Shown: positions 25,217 through 34,522 of the stretch, piece by piece | Layout: each line of letters opens with the position of its first letter | Position numbering within the stretch: the first letter of the stretch is position 1 | Source of the DNA: Thalassospira marina | Lineage (GTDB): Bacteria > Pseudomonadota > Alphaproteobacteria > Rhodospirillales > Thalassospiraceae | DNA: 64,000 nucleotides | Assembly (NCBI RefSeq): GCF_002844375.1 | Contig: NZ_CP024199.1 | Coordinates: 3,946,001 to 4,010,000 of the forward strand | Direction: 5' to 3' | Position numbers and translations under genes: made by a program | Notes under the pieces: generated by a model | Seen by the model: the letters and a program-made list of their open reading frames with translations, nothing else | The model's database searches: none | Told to the model about the DNA's origin: nothing

Positions 25217-25252
25217 ACAAAAGCCGGACGCACGATCCTTCGCACATCCGGC
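25217..25252 (-). terminator. Terminator of the SGNH esterase gene
   Basis: On the minus strand GCCGGA/TCCGGC flanks an 18-base partly paired centre and is followed by TTTTGT. It lies about 110 bases beyond the stop at 25359. Confidence 0.65.
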
Positions 25253-25358
25253 CTGTTATAGAAGTCACCCACATGTCGGCTTTGTCAGGGGGCATCCCCG
25301 CACCGGGCGAATTCCAGCGCCCGTCTTCAAACCTCAAACCCTTGAAAATCAGGCACGA

Positions 25359-26024
25359 TCAGGGAAGGGCTTTGACGATAGAGGGGGTAATTTTACCAAC
25401 AATTACATCCACGCCCTTGGCATTGGGGTGCATACCATCCTGCTGGTTCAGGGCGGGGTCGGCAACAACGCCATCAAGGAAAAAGGGGTAAAGCGGCAGG
25501 TTATATTTGGCGGCAAGGTCAGGATAAATGGCGTTAAATTCCTGGCCATATTCCTTACCCATATTGGGCGGTGCCATCATGCCAACCAGAAGGACGGCTG
25601 TTTGTTGTGCCTGCAGCTTTTCAATGATCTGTTCAAGATTGGTGCGGGTTTGGGTCGGTTCCACACCCCGCAGCGCATCATTAGCACCAAGTTCAAGAAC
25701 AACCAGGTCGGGTTTGTCCACCATTGCCCAATCAAGGCGCGCCAACCCGGCCGCTGTGGTATCACCGGAAACACCACTATTGATCACGCGTGCATTAACC
25801 CCGGCACTTTTAAGGGATTTTGCCAGATTGGGGGCAAAACCATCCTGTTCGGGCAGGCCATAACCGGCAATCAGGCTATCGCCAAACAGAACAATGGTGG
25901 ATTGCGCCGCACCATTTTTACCCTCGGCCGAAGATTGCGCGGCAGCCGGGCGAAACAATACACAAACCGAAACGAAAGCCAGCAAGGCAAGCCCAACCGT
26001 AAATCGCCGCATAAAATCGCCCAT
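25359..26024 (-). CDS. SGNH-type arylesterase/lysophospholipase, TesA-like
   Basis: A 221-residue secreted hydrolase. The four SGNH blocks are present: FGDSLIAGYG (nucleophile Ser50), the Gly in NSGVSGDTT, Asn in LGANDALRG, and the Asp-His pair in DGMHPNAKG. An N-terminal hydrophobic segment ending RPAAA-QS predicts export to the periplasm. The enzyme cleaves acyl esters of lipids or aromatic esters. It is divergent from ybbA-ybbP, the conserved tesA-ybbA-ybbP arrangement. The start is 26024 (MGDF) or 26012 (MRRF), both just before the signal sequence; upstream in-frame starts are unlikely. Confidence 0.92.
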   Translation of the reverse strand: MGDFMRRFTVGLALLAFVSVCVLFRPAAAQSSAEGKNGAAQSTIVLFGDSLIAGYGLPEQDGFAPNLAKSLKSAGVNARVINSGVSGDTTAAGLARLDWAMVDKPDLVVLELGANDALRGVEPTQTRTNLEQIIEKLQAQQTAVLLVGMMAPPNMGKEYGQEFNAIYPDLAAKYNLPLYPFFLDGVVADPALNQQDGMHPNAKGVDVIVGKITPSIVKALP

Positions 26025-26258
26025 AAAATGATCATTCCTGCCAGTAAAAGTGAAACTGTTAACACCAGGGCCTTGCCCCCCTGTGGATATTGACACATTT
26101 CTGCGGGTATTCATTGGCTTCCTCTTGTTATGCTGGCGCAATACCGGTGTTTCAGGGGTTTAAAAGGTATTTTGCACAGATTTTGATCAGCGCAACCGCC
26201 TTTTCCCCCTGTCAAATGCCTACCAAATCGCATTGGCGCAACCCTGACTGGAATTTTC

Positions 26259-27014
26259 ATGCGTGATTCTGCTTCTGCCCCGTCTCTGTCATCGTCCGCC
26301 GATCAACCGGTAAGCACCGCTGGTGAAACCACGCGCCTGCCCATCAATGTCCGGGGCCTGAAACTAAGCCTGAAAGGACCGGCAGGCACGGTTGATATCC
26401 TGAAAAATATCGATCTTTCCATTCGTGCTGGCGAACGCGTCAGCCTGATCGGCCCTTCCGGGTCGGGGAAAACATCGCTGTTGATGGTCATTGCCGGGCT
26501 GGAACAAGCCCAGGACGGCACCATTGAAATTTGCGGCCATAACCTGCGCAAGCTTGGCGAAGATGGTTTGGCCCTGTTTCGCCGCCACCATGTCGGCATT
26601 GTTTTTCAGGATTTCCACCTGGTCCCATCCATGAGCGCGCTTGAAAACGTTGCCCTTCCCATGGAATTTGCGGGTCGCACCGATGCGTTTGAACGCGCCC
26701 GCGAGGAATTAACCGCCGTTGGCCTTGGCCACCGCATGGATCATTATCCCGGCCAGCTGAGCGGCGGGGAACAGCAACGCGTGGCCCTTGCCCGTGCGCT
26801 GGCGACCGACCCGGAATTATTACTGGCCGACGAACCCACAGGCAACCTGGACGGGAACACAGGCGAAACGATTATCCAGCTGTTGTTTGATCTGGCACGC
26901 AAGCGGGGTTCGACCCTGTTATTGATCACCCATGACGAAGGGCTGGCCGCCCGGTGTGACCGCGCCATTACCATGCGCGATGGCGTTATTGTTTCGACCG
27001 GGGAATCAGCATAA
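26259..27014 (+). CDS. ybbA: ABC transporter ATP-binding protein YbbA/LolD-like
   Basis: A 251-residue ABC ATPase of the MacB/LolD/YbbA type. Walker A GPSGSGKTS is at about residues 65-73, the signature LSGGEQQRVALARAL and Walker B LLLADEPTGNLD are intact, and the Q-loop and H-switch (LLLITHDEG) are present. A low-complexity N-terminal tail of 25 residues precedes the domain. It overlaps the permease gene by one base (TAATG at 27012-27016), so the two are translationally coupled and form one transporter. Homologues act on envelope lipids or lipoproteins; the substrate is not known here. Confidence 0.93.
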   Translation: MRDSASAPSLSSSADQPVSTAGETTRLPINVRGLKLSLKGPAGTVDILKNIDLSIRAGERVSLIGPSGSGKTSLLMVIAGLEQAQDGTIEICGHNLRKLGEDGLALFRRHHVGIVFQDFHLVPSMSALENVALPMEFAGRTDAFERAREELTAVGLGHRMDHYPGQLSGGEQQRVALARALATDPELLLADEPTGNLDGNTGETIIQLLFDLARKRGSTLLLITHDEGLAARCDRAITMRDGVIVSTGESA

Positions 27015-29599
27015 TGGCTTCATCGTCATCGCAAAACCCTCGAACATCTCCATCCTCGACGGCCTCATTTTCACCGCCCAACCAGTGGGCCATGGCGTGG
27101 CGCGTGGCCCGGCGCGAATTGCGCGGTGGGTTGCGCGGCTTCTGGATCTTTCTGGCCTGCCTGGCACTTGGCGTTGGCACCATTGCCGCAGTTGGAAACG
27201 TTTCACAATCGGTATTGGGCGCGCTGGAACGTGATGGCCGCGCCCTTTTGGGGGGCGATATTGAAATCCAGCAGGTCAATATGCCCGCCAGCCCCGACCA
27301 GCAAAGCTGGTTTGCCGATAATGCACAACGGGTTGGGCAAATCGCGACCCTGCGGGCAACCGCCTATGGCAATGACCAGCGCCGCCTGGTAGAACTGAAA
27401 GCGGTTGACGACCAATATCCGCTTTTTGGACAGATTCAGTTGCAAAACGATGCCCCGTTTGCCGGCATTCTGGCTAAAAAAGATGGCCTTTGGGGCGGTG
27501 TTGCCGAGGCCGGCCTGCTGGAGCGCCTGAACATTAAAGTCGGCGACACCGTAAAACTGGGTGATACGGATATCCAGATCCGTGGCGTAATTACCAAGGA
27601 ACCGGACAAGGCAATTGGTTTTCTTAATTTCGGCCCGCGCCTGATGGTTGCCCTGCCCGCTCTGGCCGATACCAGACTGGTCGTGCCGGGCAGCCTTGTG
27701 CATTATCATTATCTGATCGATCTGAAAAATGGCGACACGATTGATGCCTTTCGCACCCGGCTGGATGACGACTATGCCAGCGAAGGCTGGCGCATCCGCG
27801 ATACCAACAATGCCAGCCCCGGCCTGAAACGCTTTATCGAACGCCTTACACTGTTTCTTACGCTTGTTGGCCTGTCAGCCCTGCTGGTGGGAGGGATTGG
27901 CGTTGCCAATGCCGTGCGCAGCCATGTCGAAAGCAAAACGTCTGTCATTGCCACGCTAAAATCGATTGGTGCAACACATGGGCTGGTTTTGCGCATCTAT
28001 TTCCTGCAAATCCTTGCCATTGCCATTTTGGGCATTGTCATTGGCCTGTTCATTGGCGCACTTGCCCCCATGCTGGTTGCCCCCATTCTGGCCGATAAGC
28101 TGCCCATCGCCGTTACCGCAGCACCGGCCATGCCATCGCTGATCATTGCAACCGCATTTGGTATTCTCACCACACTTGTTTTCACCCTGCCATCGCTTTT
28201 GCGTGCCCGTGAAATTCCGGCAGCACGGCTGTTTCGCTCTGGTGCAGGGTTAAATGGCGGCGCGGTCCGCCGTAAAGATTTGCCAGTTCTTGCCGTTCCG
28301 CTGGTGCTTTTGCTGATATTAACCGTGGCAAGTGCCACCGATACCGCCATCGCCCTTGGCTTTATTGGCGCATCCATTGCCGCCATCGCCATTTTTGTGC
28401 TGGCGGGCCGCGTGGTTATATCGGTTTCAAAACGGTTTACCCATGGGCGCAATGCCTTTACCCGGCTGGCCCTGGCAAACCTGCACCGGCCGGGAACATC
28501 CACCGTTGCGGTAACCCTGTCGCTGGGATTGGGGTTAACCCTACTTGTGACAATCGCCAGCATCGAAGGCAATCTGAACCACGAAATCCAGGATCGCCTG
28601 CCGGAATCCGCCCCGGCGTTTTTCTTTCTTGATATCCGCCCTGACCAGATCGACCAGTTCCGCAGTGACCTGAAAAGCCAGCCTGACATTGGTGAAATCG
28701 AACAAACCCCAATGCTGCGCGGCCGTGTGGTGGCGTTAAACGGGGTGAATGCCAATGATATTCCCCCCGGTGATGATCGCTGGTTTTTGCGTGGGGACCG
28801 TGGCCTGACCTTTGCCACCACCCCACCCGAAGGCACCGTCATTACCCAGGGCAACTGGTGGCCTGATGATTACAATGATGCCAGCAAACCGCTGGTGTCA
28901 CTAACAGCCGATATTGGTGCCAGCTTTAATCTGAAACCGGGCGATACCCTGACAGTCAATGTTCTGGGCCGTGACATTACCGCCGAAATCGCCAATCTGC
29001 GCGAGGTGGACTGGCAAAGCCTGCGCATGAATTTTGCCATGGTCTTTTCCCCCGGCCTGATCGACAAGGCCCCCTATAGCCTGATTGCCACCGCCCATAT
29101 GCCGCCCAATATGGAAGAACCGGTTGATCGCCTGATCGGCAAGGACTTCCCCAATGTGTCCGCCATTCGCGTGCGCGAGGCACTGGAAGCCGCCAATACC
29201 ATCCTGGCGGGCATTGGCATTGCCCTAAGTGCCACCAGTTCGATTGCCATTATCGCCGGGGTGCTGGTGCTGGCCGGGGCTGTGGCCGCAGGGCGGCGCA
29301 AACGCATTTATGATGCGGTTGTTCTTAAAACCCTGGGGGCAACGCGGGCCAACATCCTTTATGCCTATGCGCTGGAATACGGCATTCTGGGGCTTTCGAC
29401 CGGGCTGATCGCCGCCCTGTTTGGCAGTGCAGCGGCCTGGGCGGTGCTGGTGCTGGTCATGGGGGCAAGCTGGACATTGCTTCCCGCTACCGTGCTGGGG
29501 CCAATCCTGATTGGGCTTATTGCAACGCTAAGTGCTGGTTTTATTGGCACCTGGCAGGCATTGCGCAGCCCGGCAGCGCCCATTTTGCGCAACGAATAA
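27014..29599 (+). CDS. ybbP: FtsX-type ABC permease YbbP
   Basis: An 861-residue inner-membrane permease with about ten helices: one N-terminal helix, a large periplasmic domain (residues 60-270), three helices with FtsX motif (LVGGIGVANAVRSHVESKTSVIATLKSIGATHG), a central four-helix section, a second periplasmic domain (510-720), and a terminal FtsX block (RRKRIYDAVVLKTLGATRAN). This duplicated layout matches YbbP. Together with the overlapping ATPase and the divergent esterase it suggests mechanotransmission or lipid-related export in the envelope. A strong terminator follows at 29619-29655. Confidence 0.93.
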   Translation: MASSSSQNPRTSPSSTASFSPPNQWAMAWRVARRELRGGLRGFWIFLACLALGVGTIAAVGNVSQSVLGALERDGRALLGGDIEIQQVNMPASPDQQSWFADNAQRVGQIATLRATAYGNDQRRLVELKAVDDQYPLFGQIQLQNDAPFAGILAKKDGLWGGVAEAGLLERLNIKVGDTVKLGDTDIQIRGVITKEPDKAIGFLNFGPRLMVALPALADTRLVVPGSLVHYHYLIDLKNGDTIDAFRTRLDDDYASEGWRIRDTNNASPGLKRFIERLTLFLTLVGLSALLVGGIGVANAVRSHVESKTSVIATLKSIGATHGLVLRIYFLQILAIAILGIVIGLFIGALAPMLVAPILADKLPIAVTAAPAMPSLIIATAFGILTTLVFTLPSLLRAREIPAARLFRSGAGLNGGAVRRKDLPVLAVPLVLLLILTVASATDTAIALGFIGASIAAIAIFVLAGRVVISVSKRFTHGRNAFTRLALANLHRPGTSTVAVTLSLGLGLTLLVTIASIEGNLNHEIQDRLPESAPAFFFLDIRPDQIDQFRSDLKSQPDIGEIEQTPMLRGRVVALNGVNANDIPPGDDRWFLRGDRGLTFATTPPEGTVITQGNWWPDDYNDASKPLVSLTADIGASFNLKPGDTLTVNVLGRDITAEIANLREVDWQSLRMNFAMVFSPGLIDKAPYSLIATAHMPPNMEEPVDRLIGKDFPNVSAIRVREALEAANTILAGIGIALSATSSIAIIAGVLVLAGAVAAGRRKRIYDAVVLKTLGATRANILYAYALEYGILGLSTGLIAALFGSAAAWAVLVLVMGASWTLLPATVLGPILIGLIATLSAGFIGTWQALRSPAAPILRNE

Positions 29600-29618
29600 A
29601 TGCTGCTTTAACCAAACC

Positions 29619-29655
29619 AAAAGGGCAGCATCCGATTGGGGTGCTGCCCTTTTTT
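29619..29655 (+). terminator. Terminator of ybbA-ybbP
   Basis: GGGCAGCA/TGCTGCCC perfect 8-bp stem with AA/TT extension and an 11-base loop, followed by TTTTTT. Confidence 0.85.
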
Positions 29656-29778
29656 GTGTCTGGTTACATCAGCCGCAAATCGCGCATTGCGCTGCAAAAT
29701 AATTCTTCCGGTTACGATTCATTCCCCGGAATGAATGCGTTTATCCGCCATTACCCATTAAAACCCGACGCAACAGCA

Positions 29779-31404
29779 TCACGCCATGTCACGCAAGGCA
29801 CGGCGGACGATTTTGCCCGTGGCCGTCATTGGCAATGCCTCGACAAAGGCAAATTCACGGGGATATTCATGCGCGCCCAACCGGGTGCGGACAAAATCGG
29901 ACAGGTCATCTTTGATGTCGTCCTGATCGTTCTGACCATTCAGCGCATCATCAAGCACGACAAAGGCCTTGATAATCTGCCCGCGTAACGGGTCATCCTT
30001 GCCAACCACACCTGCCATGCGCACCGCCGGGTGGGCGATCAGGCAATCTTCAATTTCGCCAGGACCAATACGATATCCAGCCGAACTGATGACATCATCC
30101 TCGCGCCCGACAAAACGAATGAAGCCATCCGCCCCCATGGTGCCCAAATCACCGGTCACCATCCAGTCGCCAATGAATTTGGCTTTGGTCGCGGCCTCGT
30201 TTCGCCAGTAATGCAAAAACATCACCGGGTCCGGGCTGCGCACCGCGATCATGCCAACGCTGCCCGGTGCCATTTCGGCCCCGGTTTCATCAATAATGCC
30301 AATATCATGGCCCGGCACGGCACGGCCCATGCTGCCTGCCTGCGTCACATTCAGGCGATGGGCGGAACTGACAATCATGTTGCATTCCGTCTGGCCGTAA
30401 AATTCATTGATCGTCAGGCCAAAGGTATCGCGCCCCCATTGCAGCATTTCCGCCCCCAGGGTTTCACCACCACTGGCGATCGTGCGCAAATCGCAACGAT
30501 GTGCCGCAAGCTGCTCTGGCGGTGCGGCACGCATCATTTTCAGTGCGGTTGGCGGCAAAAAGGCATTGCGCACGCCATATTCCGCCATCAGGGCAAAGGC
30601 ACGTTCGGGGCTGAATTTTTCAAACCGGTGTGCCACAACCGCCACCCCGTGGTGCCAGGCTGGCAATAACACATCCAGCAACCCGCCAATCCACGCCCAG
30701 TCCGCAGGCGTCCAGATCAAATCGCCCGGCTGGGGGAACAGGTCGTGGGACATTTCAACACCGGGCAAATGCCCCAGCAACACCCGATGGGCATGAAGTG
30801 CGCCTTTGGGCTGGCCGGTGGTGCCCGATGTATAAATGATCAGGGCCGGGTCATCGGCACGGGTAACAACCGGTGTGAAGGCATCACTGGCTTCGTAACT
30901 TAGCGCCTTGAAATCCAGGCAATCGTCGGGTTTGCCATCAATCACATAGACATGTTCAAGGGCGGGTAGCAAATCGCGGATTTCGGCTATTTTGCGCGCG
31001 CCAGCCAAATCGGTGACCAATGCCCGCGCGGCACAGTTACCCAGCCGGTATTCCAGCGCGTCTACCCCAAACAGGGTAAATAGCGGTACGGCAATAGCAC
31101 CGAGCTTATAGGTCGCGATATGGGAAATGGCGGTTTCCGGGCATTGCGGCAGCAATATTGCCACACGATCGCCACGGGTGATGCCATGGCGGGCCAATAC
31201 GTTTGCGAAACGATTGGACAGGCGGCGCATCTGGGCAAAGCTGTAATCCCGGCGTGTGCCATCGGCCCGCCGATGAATAAGGGCCAATCGTGCCGGGTCA
31301 TCTGCCCATTTGTCGCAGGCATCAACGCCGATATTGTAAAATTCCGGCACCTTCCAGGAAAAATCCCGGTTAAGGGCCGCATAATCTGGTGCTGCTGGCA
31401 GCAT
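29779..31404 (-). CDS. AMP-forming acyl-CoA synthetase
   Basis: A 541-residue ANL-superfamily ligase. The P-loop-like YTSGTTGQPKGALH binds ATP, EFYGQTECNMIVSS is the acyl-adenylate motif, GDLGTMGADGFIRFVGREDDVI the hinge, and the C-terminal catalytic lysine lies in MTATGKIVRRALRD. It activates a carboxylic acid with ATP and CoA in the cytoplasm; similarity suggests an acetate-to-medium-chain acid, but the substrate is inference. The ATG at 31404 is preceded by AGGGGG; a 24-codon extension to 31476 lacks support. It stands alone and converges on ybbP. Confidence 0.93.
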   Translation of the reverse strand: MLPAAPDYAALNRDFSWKVPEFYNIGVDACDKWADDPARLALIHRRADGTRRDYSFAQMRRLSNRFANVLARHGITRGDRVAILLPQCPETAISHIATYKLGAIAVPLFTLFGVDALEYRLGNCAARALVTDLAGARKIAEIRDLLPALEHVYVIDGKPDDCLDFKALSYEASDAFTPVVTRADDPALIIYTSGTTGQPKGALHAHRVLLGHLPGVEMSHDLFPQPGDLIWTPADWAWIGGLLDVLLPAWHHGVAVVAHRFEKFSPERAFALMAEYGVRNAFLPPTALKMMRAAPPEQLAAHRCDLRTIASGGETLGAEMLQWGRDTFGLTINEFYGQTECNMIVSSAHRLNVTQAGSMGRAVPGHDIGIIDETGAEMAPGSVGMIAVRSPDPVMFLHYWRNEAATKAKFIGDWMVTGDLGTMGADGFIRFVGREDDVISSAGYRIGPGEIEDCLIAHPAVRMAGVVGKDDPLRGQIIKAFVVLDDALNGQNDQDDIKDDLSDFVRTRLGAHEYPREFAFVEALPMTATGKIVRRALRDMA

Positions 31405-31538
31405 GTTTCCCCCTGCCTGTTCCCGCCTTGCCCTTTTCGGGTCTGTCTGCTGGCGGGTGATTGTTATCGCACGCATCGTAAAATGGAACGCGCGGAAATT
31501 GAACTGCCTTATTTATTTTTCTAATATAAAAGCCACGC

Positions 31539-33302
31539 CTAATTTGTTGGTGCCAGCAGGAAGGTAAAGTTCGAAGGTTGGCCTGCATCGCTGCGTGCCG
31601 TGCTGTGGCAGCCAAGGCACGACCCCACCGCCTGATCCTGAATGAAGCTTTCCATTGTCAGGTTGCTTAAAAAACGGGGCACTTCGCCAACGCCAAAGGG
31701 CGCACCGCCGATATTGCCAATCCATTGCGTGCCAACCAAAAAATAATTGGCCCAAACCGCCCCCTGCAGTTGCGCATGCCATTTTGCGTTGGTTTCCTGT
31801 GTGCCTTCAAATACCTGCCAGCAACGCACCAGTTGCGAGGGCGGCAATGCCTCGCCCAGGGCATTTACCGCATAGGGGGGCTTATCATCCCACAGGGCCT
31901 TTATGGTGATGCCCCGGTTAACCGCCCTTGCAGGCAATGCCGCCATTTGCCCGGTTGCAGATTGTTCACTGGCAAAGGGTGAAGCCGCCATGCCAAACAG
32001 GTTAAATCGTTTTGGTTTGGCAATATCATCAAGGGGGGCCGATGCAGGTTCTGGCCGTTTAAAACCAAGTTTGCCCTTTTTCACGCCCGGCAGGTAACAG
32101 CCGTCGGGAAACAGGTTTTTGGCAATGAAACTGTTGGGTCGGCGGGCATTTCCGGCAAGGGGCGCATTGGCGACATGCTCAAAGGTTGACCATATCCAGC
32201 GATCGCCATTGCCGCTCACCACCCGTTGCACCAGATGCATGCCGATCAGGCCCACCGTTTCCTCCCGGCACCGGGCTTTGCCGGAAACGGAACTTTGCGC
32301 CGAAACAAATATACGTGCCTTGCGGGTTAGAAATGCGCCATTCGTCCCGCTATCCCTTGACGCGTCCTCCTGCGGCAAAATACGCCATGCCAGCTTGATC
32401 AGGGTTGCACCGGGGCCGGGTTGTGCTGTGGTTTGGGCTGCGGATGCAGGTGCGGATTTGGTAAAACCCTTTAAAGCCGGATCATGGCTGACGTGATCAG
32501 TGCGTTGCGGAAACGAAATATCCGCCCCGGCATCGGCATAGCGCGCACGCCCGTCAAAGCTGCCCAGGCCATTGGCGCGAATGTAACGGGCGGCAGCCTC
32601 GTTCATGCGGGTTTCATACAAAACGTAATTCCCCGCCTGATCGATCAGCACATCGCCGGTTGCCTGATGAAACCCTTCCAGCAACACATAGCCATCAGCA
32701 GCGCCAACACCATCCGGTTGCGCGGCGAGCACGCCGCCATCAATATCCGCCTGTGTTACCTTCCCTTGCAATTGCCGGGATGAAACCCCACCCGTTAGCT
32801 GATCAAAACCTGCCATATCGCCACTGGCGCAGGCGGCACGGGCGGTTTGTGTCGCCGGATCGGCAAATTCACCATGTATCACATCATCCCGGCGCACCAG
32901 GCGCTGCCAGCGCGGCACCAAACCCGGGTCAGGGTGCAATGCAGCCTGATAGGATACAGCTTGCCCTGCCGACGTCATCGGCCAGGTCATCGCGATAAAG
33001 GATTGCCAGGAAAACCGGTCAAACGGCGCCTGGGATTCCGGCCCGACAAACCGGTAAATGAAATTGGCATCAAATTCGGAAACATCAGCAGGCAGAGTCG
33101 GGCAAGGATGCTGCGCCAGGGCTGCATCGGCGCAAAATTCGCCAGAAGCCTGATCACTTTGTTTTGATGGTGAAACATTAACCGGCTGCGCCGCCTCAAC
33201 CGGGAAAACCATAAAATTGCCCAAAAGCAGGCTTGCTGCAATGATTCCGGTTTTGGCCGAATATATTGCATTTTTCAAAATATTATTGTTTTTCAATTCC
33301 AT
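31539..33302 (-). CDS. Periplasmic mono-haem protein of unknown function
   Basis: A 587-residue exported protein. A signal sequence (GIIAASLLLGNFMVFPVEA) precedes a mature domain beginning AQPVNVSP. A single c-type haem motif CLGCH is at residues 562-566, near the C-terminus, the only CxxCH I see. The central region shows WQSFIAMTWP and LIKLAWRILP motifs that I associate with an uncharacterised cytochrome-like family, but I cannot name it. The position of one haem at the extreme C-terminus suggests an electron-transfer tail to a larger catalytic or structural body. The ATG at 33302 follows AGGGG. It has no cytochrome maturation or oxidase gene next to it. Confidence 0.75.
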   Translation of the reverse strand: MELKNNNILKNAIYSAKTGIIAASLLLGNFMVFPVEAAQPVNVSPSKQSDQASGEFCADAALAQHPCPTLPADVSEFDANFIYRFVGPESQAPFDRFSWQSFIAMTWPMTSAGQAVSYQAALHPDPGLVPRWQRLVRRDDVIHGEFADPATQTARAACASGDMAGFDQLTGGVSSRQLQGKVTQADIDGGVLAAQPDGVGAADGYVLLEGFHQATGDVLIDQAGNYVLYETRMNEAAARYIRANGLGSFDGRARYADAGADISFPQRTDHVSHDPALKGFTKSAPASAAQTTAQPGPGATLIKLAWRILPQEDASRDSGTNGAFLTRKARIFVSAQSSVSGKARCREETVGLIGMHLVQRVVSGNGDRWIWSTFEHVANAPLAGNARRPNSFIAKNLFPDGCYLPGVKKGKLGFKRPEPASAPLDDIAKPKRFNLFGMAASPFASEQSATGQMAALPARAVNRGITIKALWDDKPPYAVNALGEALPPSQLVRCWQVFEGTQETNAKWHAQLQGAVWANYFLVGTQWIGNIGGAPFGVGEVPRFLSNLTMESFIQDQAVGSCLGCHSTARSDAGQPSNFTFLLAPTN

Positions 33303-33543
33303 AGCGAAGCCCCTATTCCCCTGGAATTTGCCTACGCCCGCCAGCCACCCCAACTATAGCGGGAAATTCGAGACAATTTTTATTTTGTCATATTTCCAAA
33401 TGTGAACAAAATCACAAGGCATTGATGCACCATTGCGTGCAAAAGCCTGCAATCGTTGCTTTTCAGGCAAATCCTGCCATATTTTGACCAGTGACGGATT
33501 GTAAAAGCAATCCCGCTCAATCTGGATCATATGAGGGAATTCA

Positions 33544-34266
33544 ATGGCTTTCGAAACGCAACGACGCGGCTATTCTGTCTCGGCTAGCCAGTCAGCGGCC
33601 GACATTGATGCCGGTCTTCGGACCTATATGCTGCGCGTCTACAACTATATGGCGTCTGCGCTGGCCCTGACGGGGATCGTCGCAATGGCCGCCTCAAGCA
33701 GCCCGGCTTTCATGCAGGCTGTATTCGGTTCGGGTCTGTCCTGGGTCGTAATGCTGGCACCGTTTGCGCTGGTCATGGTTCTTAGCTTTGGCATTCACAA
33801 AATGAGCATGCCGGCCGCACAGGCCGTGTTCTGGGCCTATGCCGCACTGATGGGGCTGTCGCTGTCTTCGATCTTCCTGGTTTATACCGGTGAAAGCATC
33901 GCGCGCACCTTCTTCATCACGGCGGGTACTTTTGGTGCCATGAGCCTTTATGGCTACACCACCAAAAAGGACCTTGCCGCCTGGGGCAGCTTCCTGTTCA
34001 TGGGTCTGATCGGCCTGATCATTGCCAGCGTGGTCAATATCTTCCTTGGCAGCACCATGTTGCAGTTTGTCATCTCGGCTGCCGGTGTTCTGATCTTCAC
34101 CGGTCTGACCGCCTATGACACCCAGCGCATCAAGGAAAGCTACTGGGAAGGTGACGACACCACCACCGCAGGCAAAAAGGCCATTTTCGGCGCCCTGCAG
34201 CTCTATCTTGATTTCATCAACCTGTTCATCATGCTGCTGCGTTTCTTTGGTAATTCGCGCAACTAA
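33544..34266 (+). CDS. Bax inhibitor-1/YccA-family membrane protein
   Basis: A 240-residue protein with seven hydrophobic segments, ending in the typical DFINLFIMLLRFFG stretch; TAYDTQRIKESYW near residue 197 carries the conserved Asp-containing loop. Bacterial BI-1/YccA (YbhL-like) proteins are proposed calcium-leak channels and modulators of FtsH proteolysis in the inner membrane. The ATG at 33544 is preceded by GAGGGAATTCA. A monocistronic unit with a terminator at 34331-34365. Confidence 0.93.
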   Translation: MAFETQRRGYSVSASQSAADIDAGLRTYMLRVYNYMASALALTGIVAMAASSSPAFMQAVFGSGLSWVVMLAPFALVMVLSFGIHKMSMPAAQAVFWAYAALMGLSLSSIFLVYTGESIARTFFITAGTFGAMSLYGYTTKKDLAAWGSFLFMGLIGLIIASVVNIFLGSTMLQFVISAAGVLIFTGLTAYDTQRIKESYWEGDDTTTAGKKAIFGALQLYLDFINLFIMLLRFFGNSRN

Positions 34267-34330
34267 CAGGTCTGATCCGGGATTGGCCAACCACAGGTAA
34301 CTGTGCCCCACCCCGATGATGAAACACAAA

Positions 34331-34365
34331 CACCCCGCGCCACTGGCTGCGGGGTGTTTTGTTTT
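34331..34365 (+). terminator. Terminator of the BI-1 gene
   Basis: CACCCCGC/GCGGGGTG perfect 8-bp stem, 10-base loop, then TTTTGTTTT. Confidence 0.85.
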
Positions 34366-34522
34366 CTGACAAACGAACCGCTTTGACGTGATAGGGCCGG
34401 TAACGTCTGCGGACTGCGCCCAAAGGCTGGGGATACCTCCATGCCCTCCTCCTGCTCAGGCGAAAGCCCACAAGGCCCTTCTGACGGCCCTGAAAGCCAG
34501 TAAGCAGATAAATGCAGGTAAG

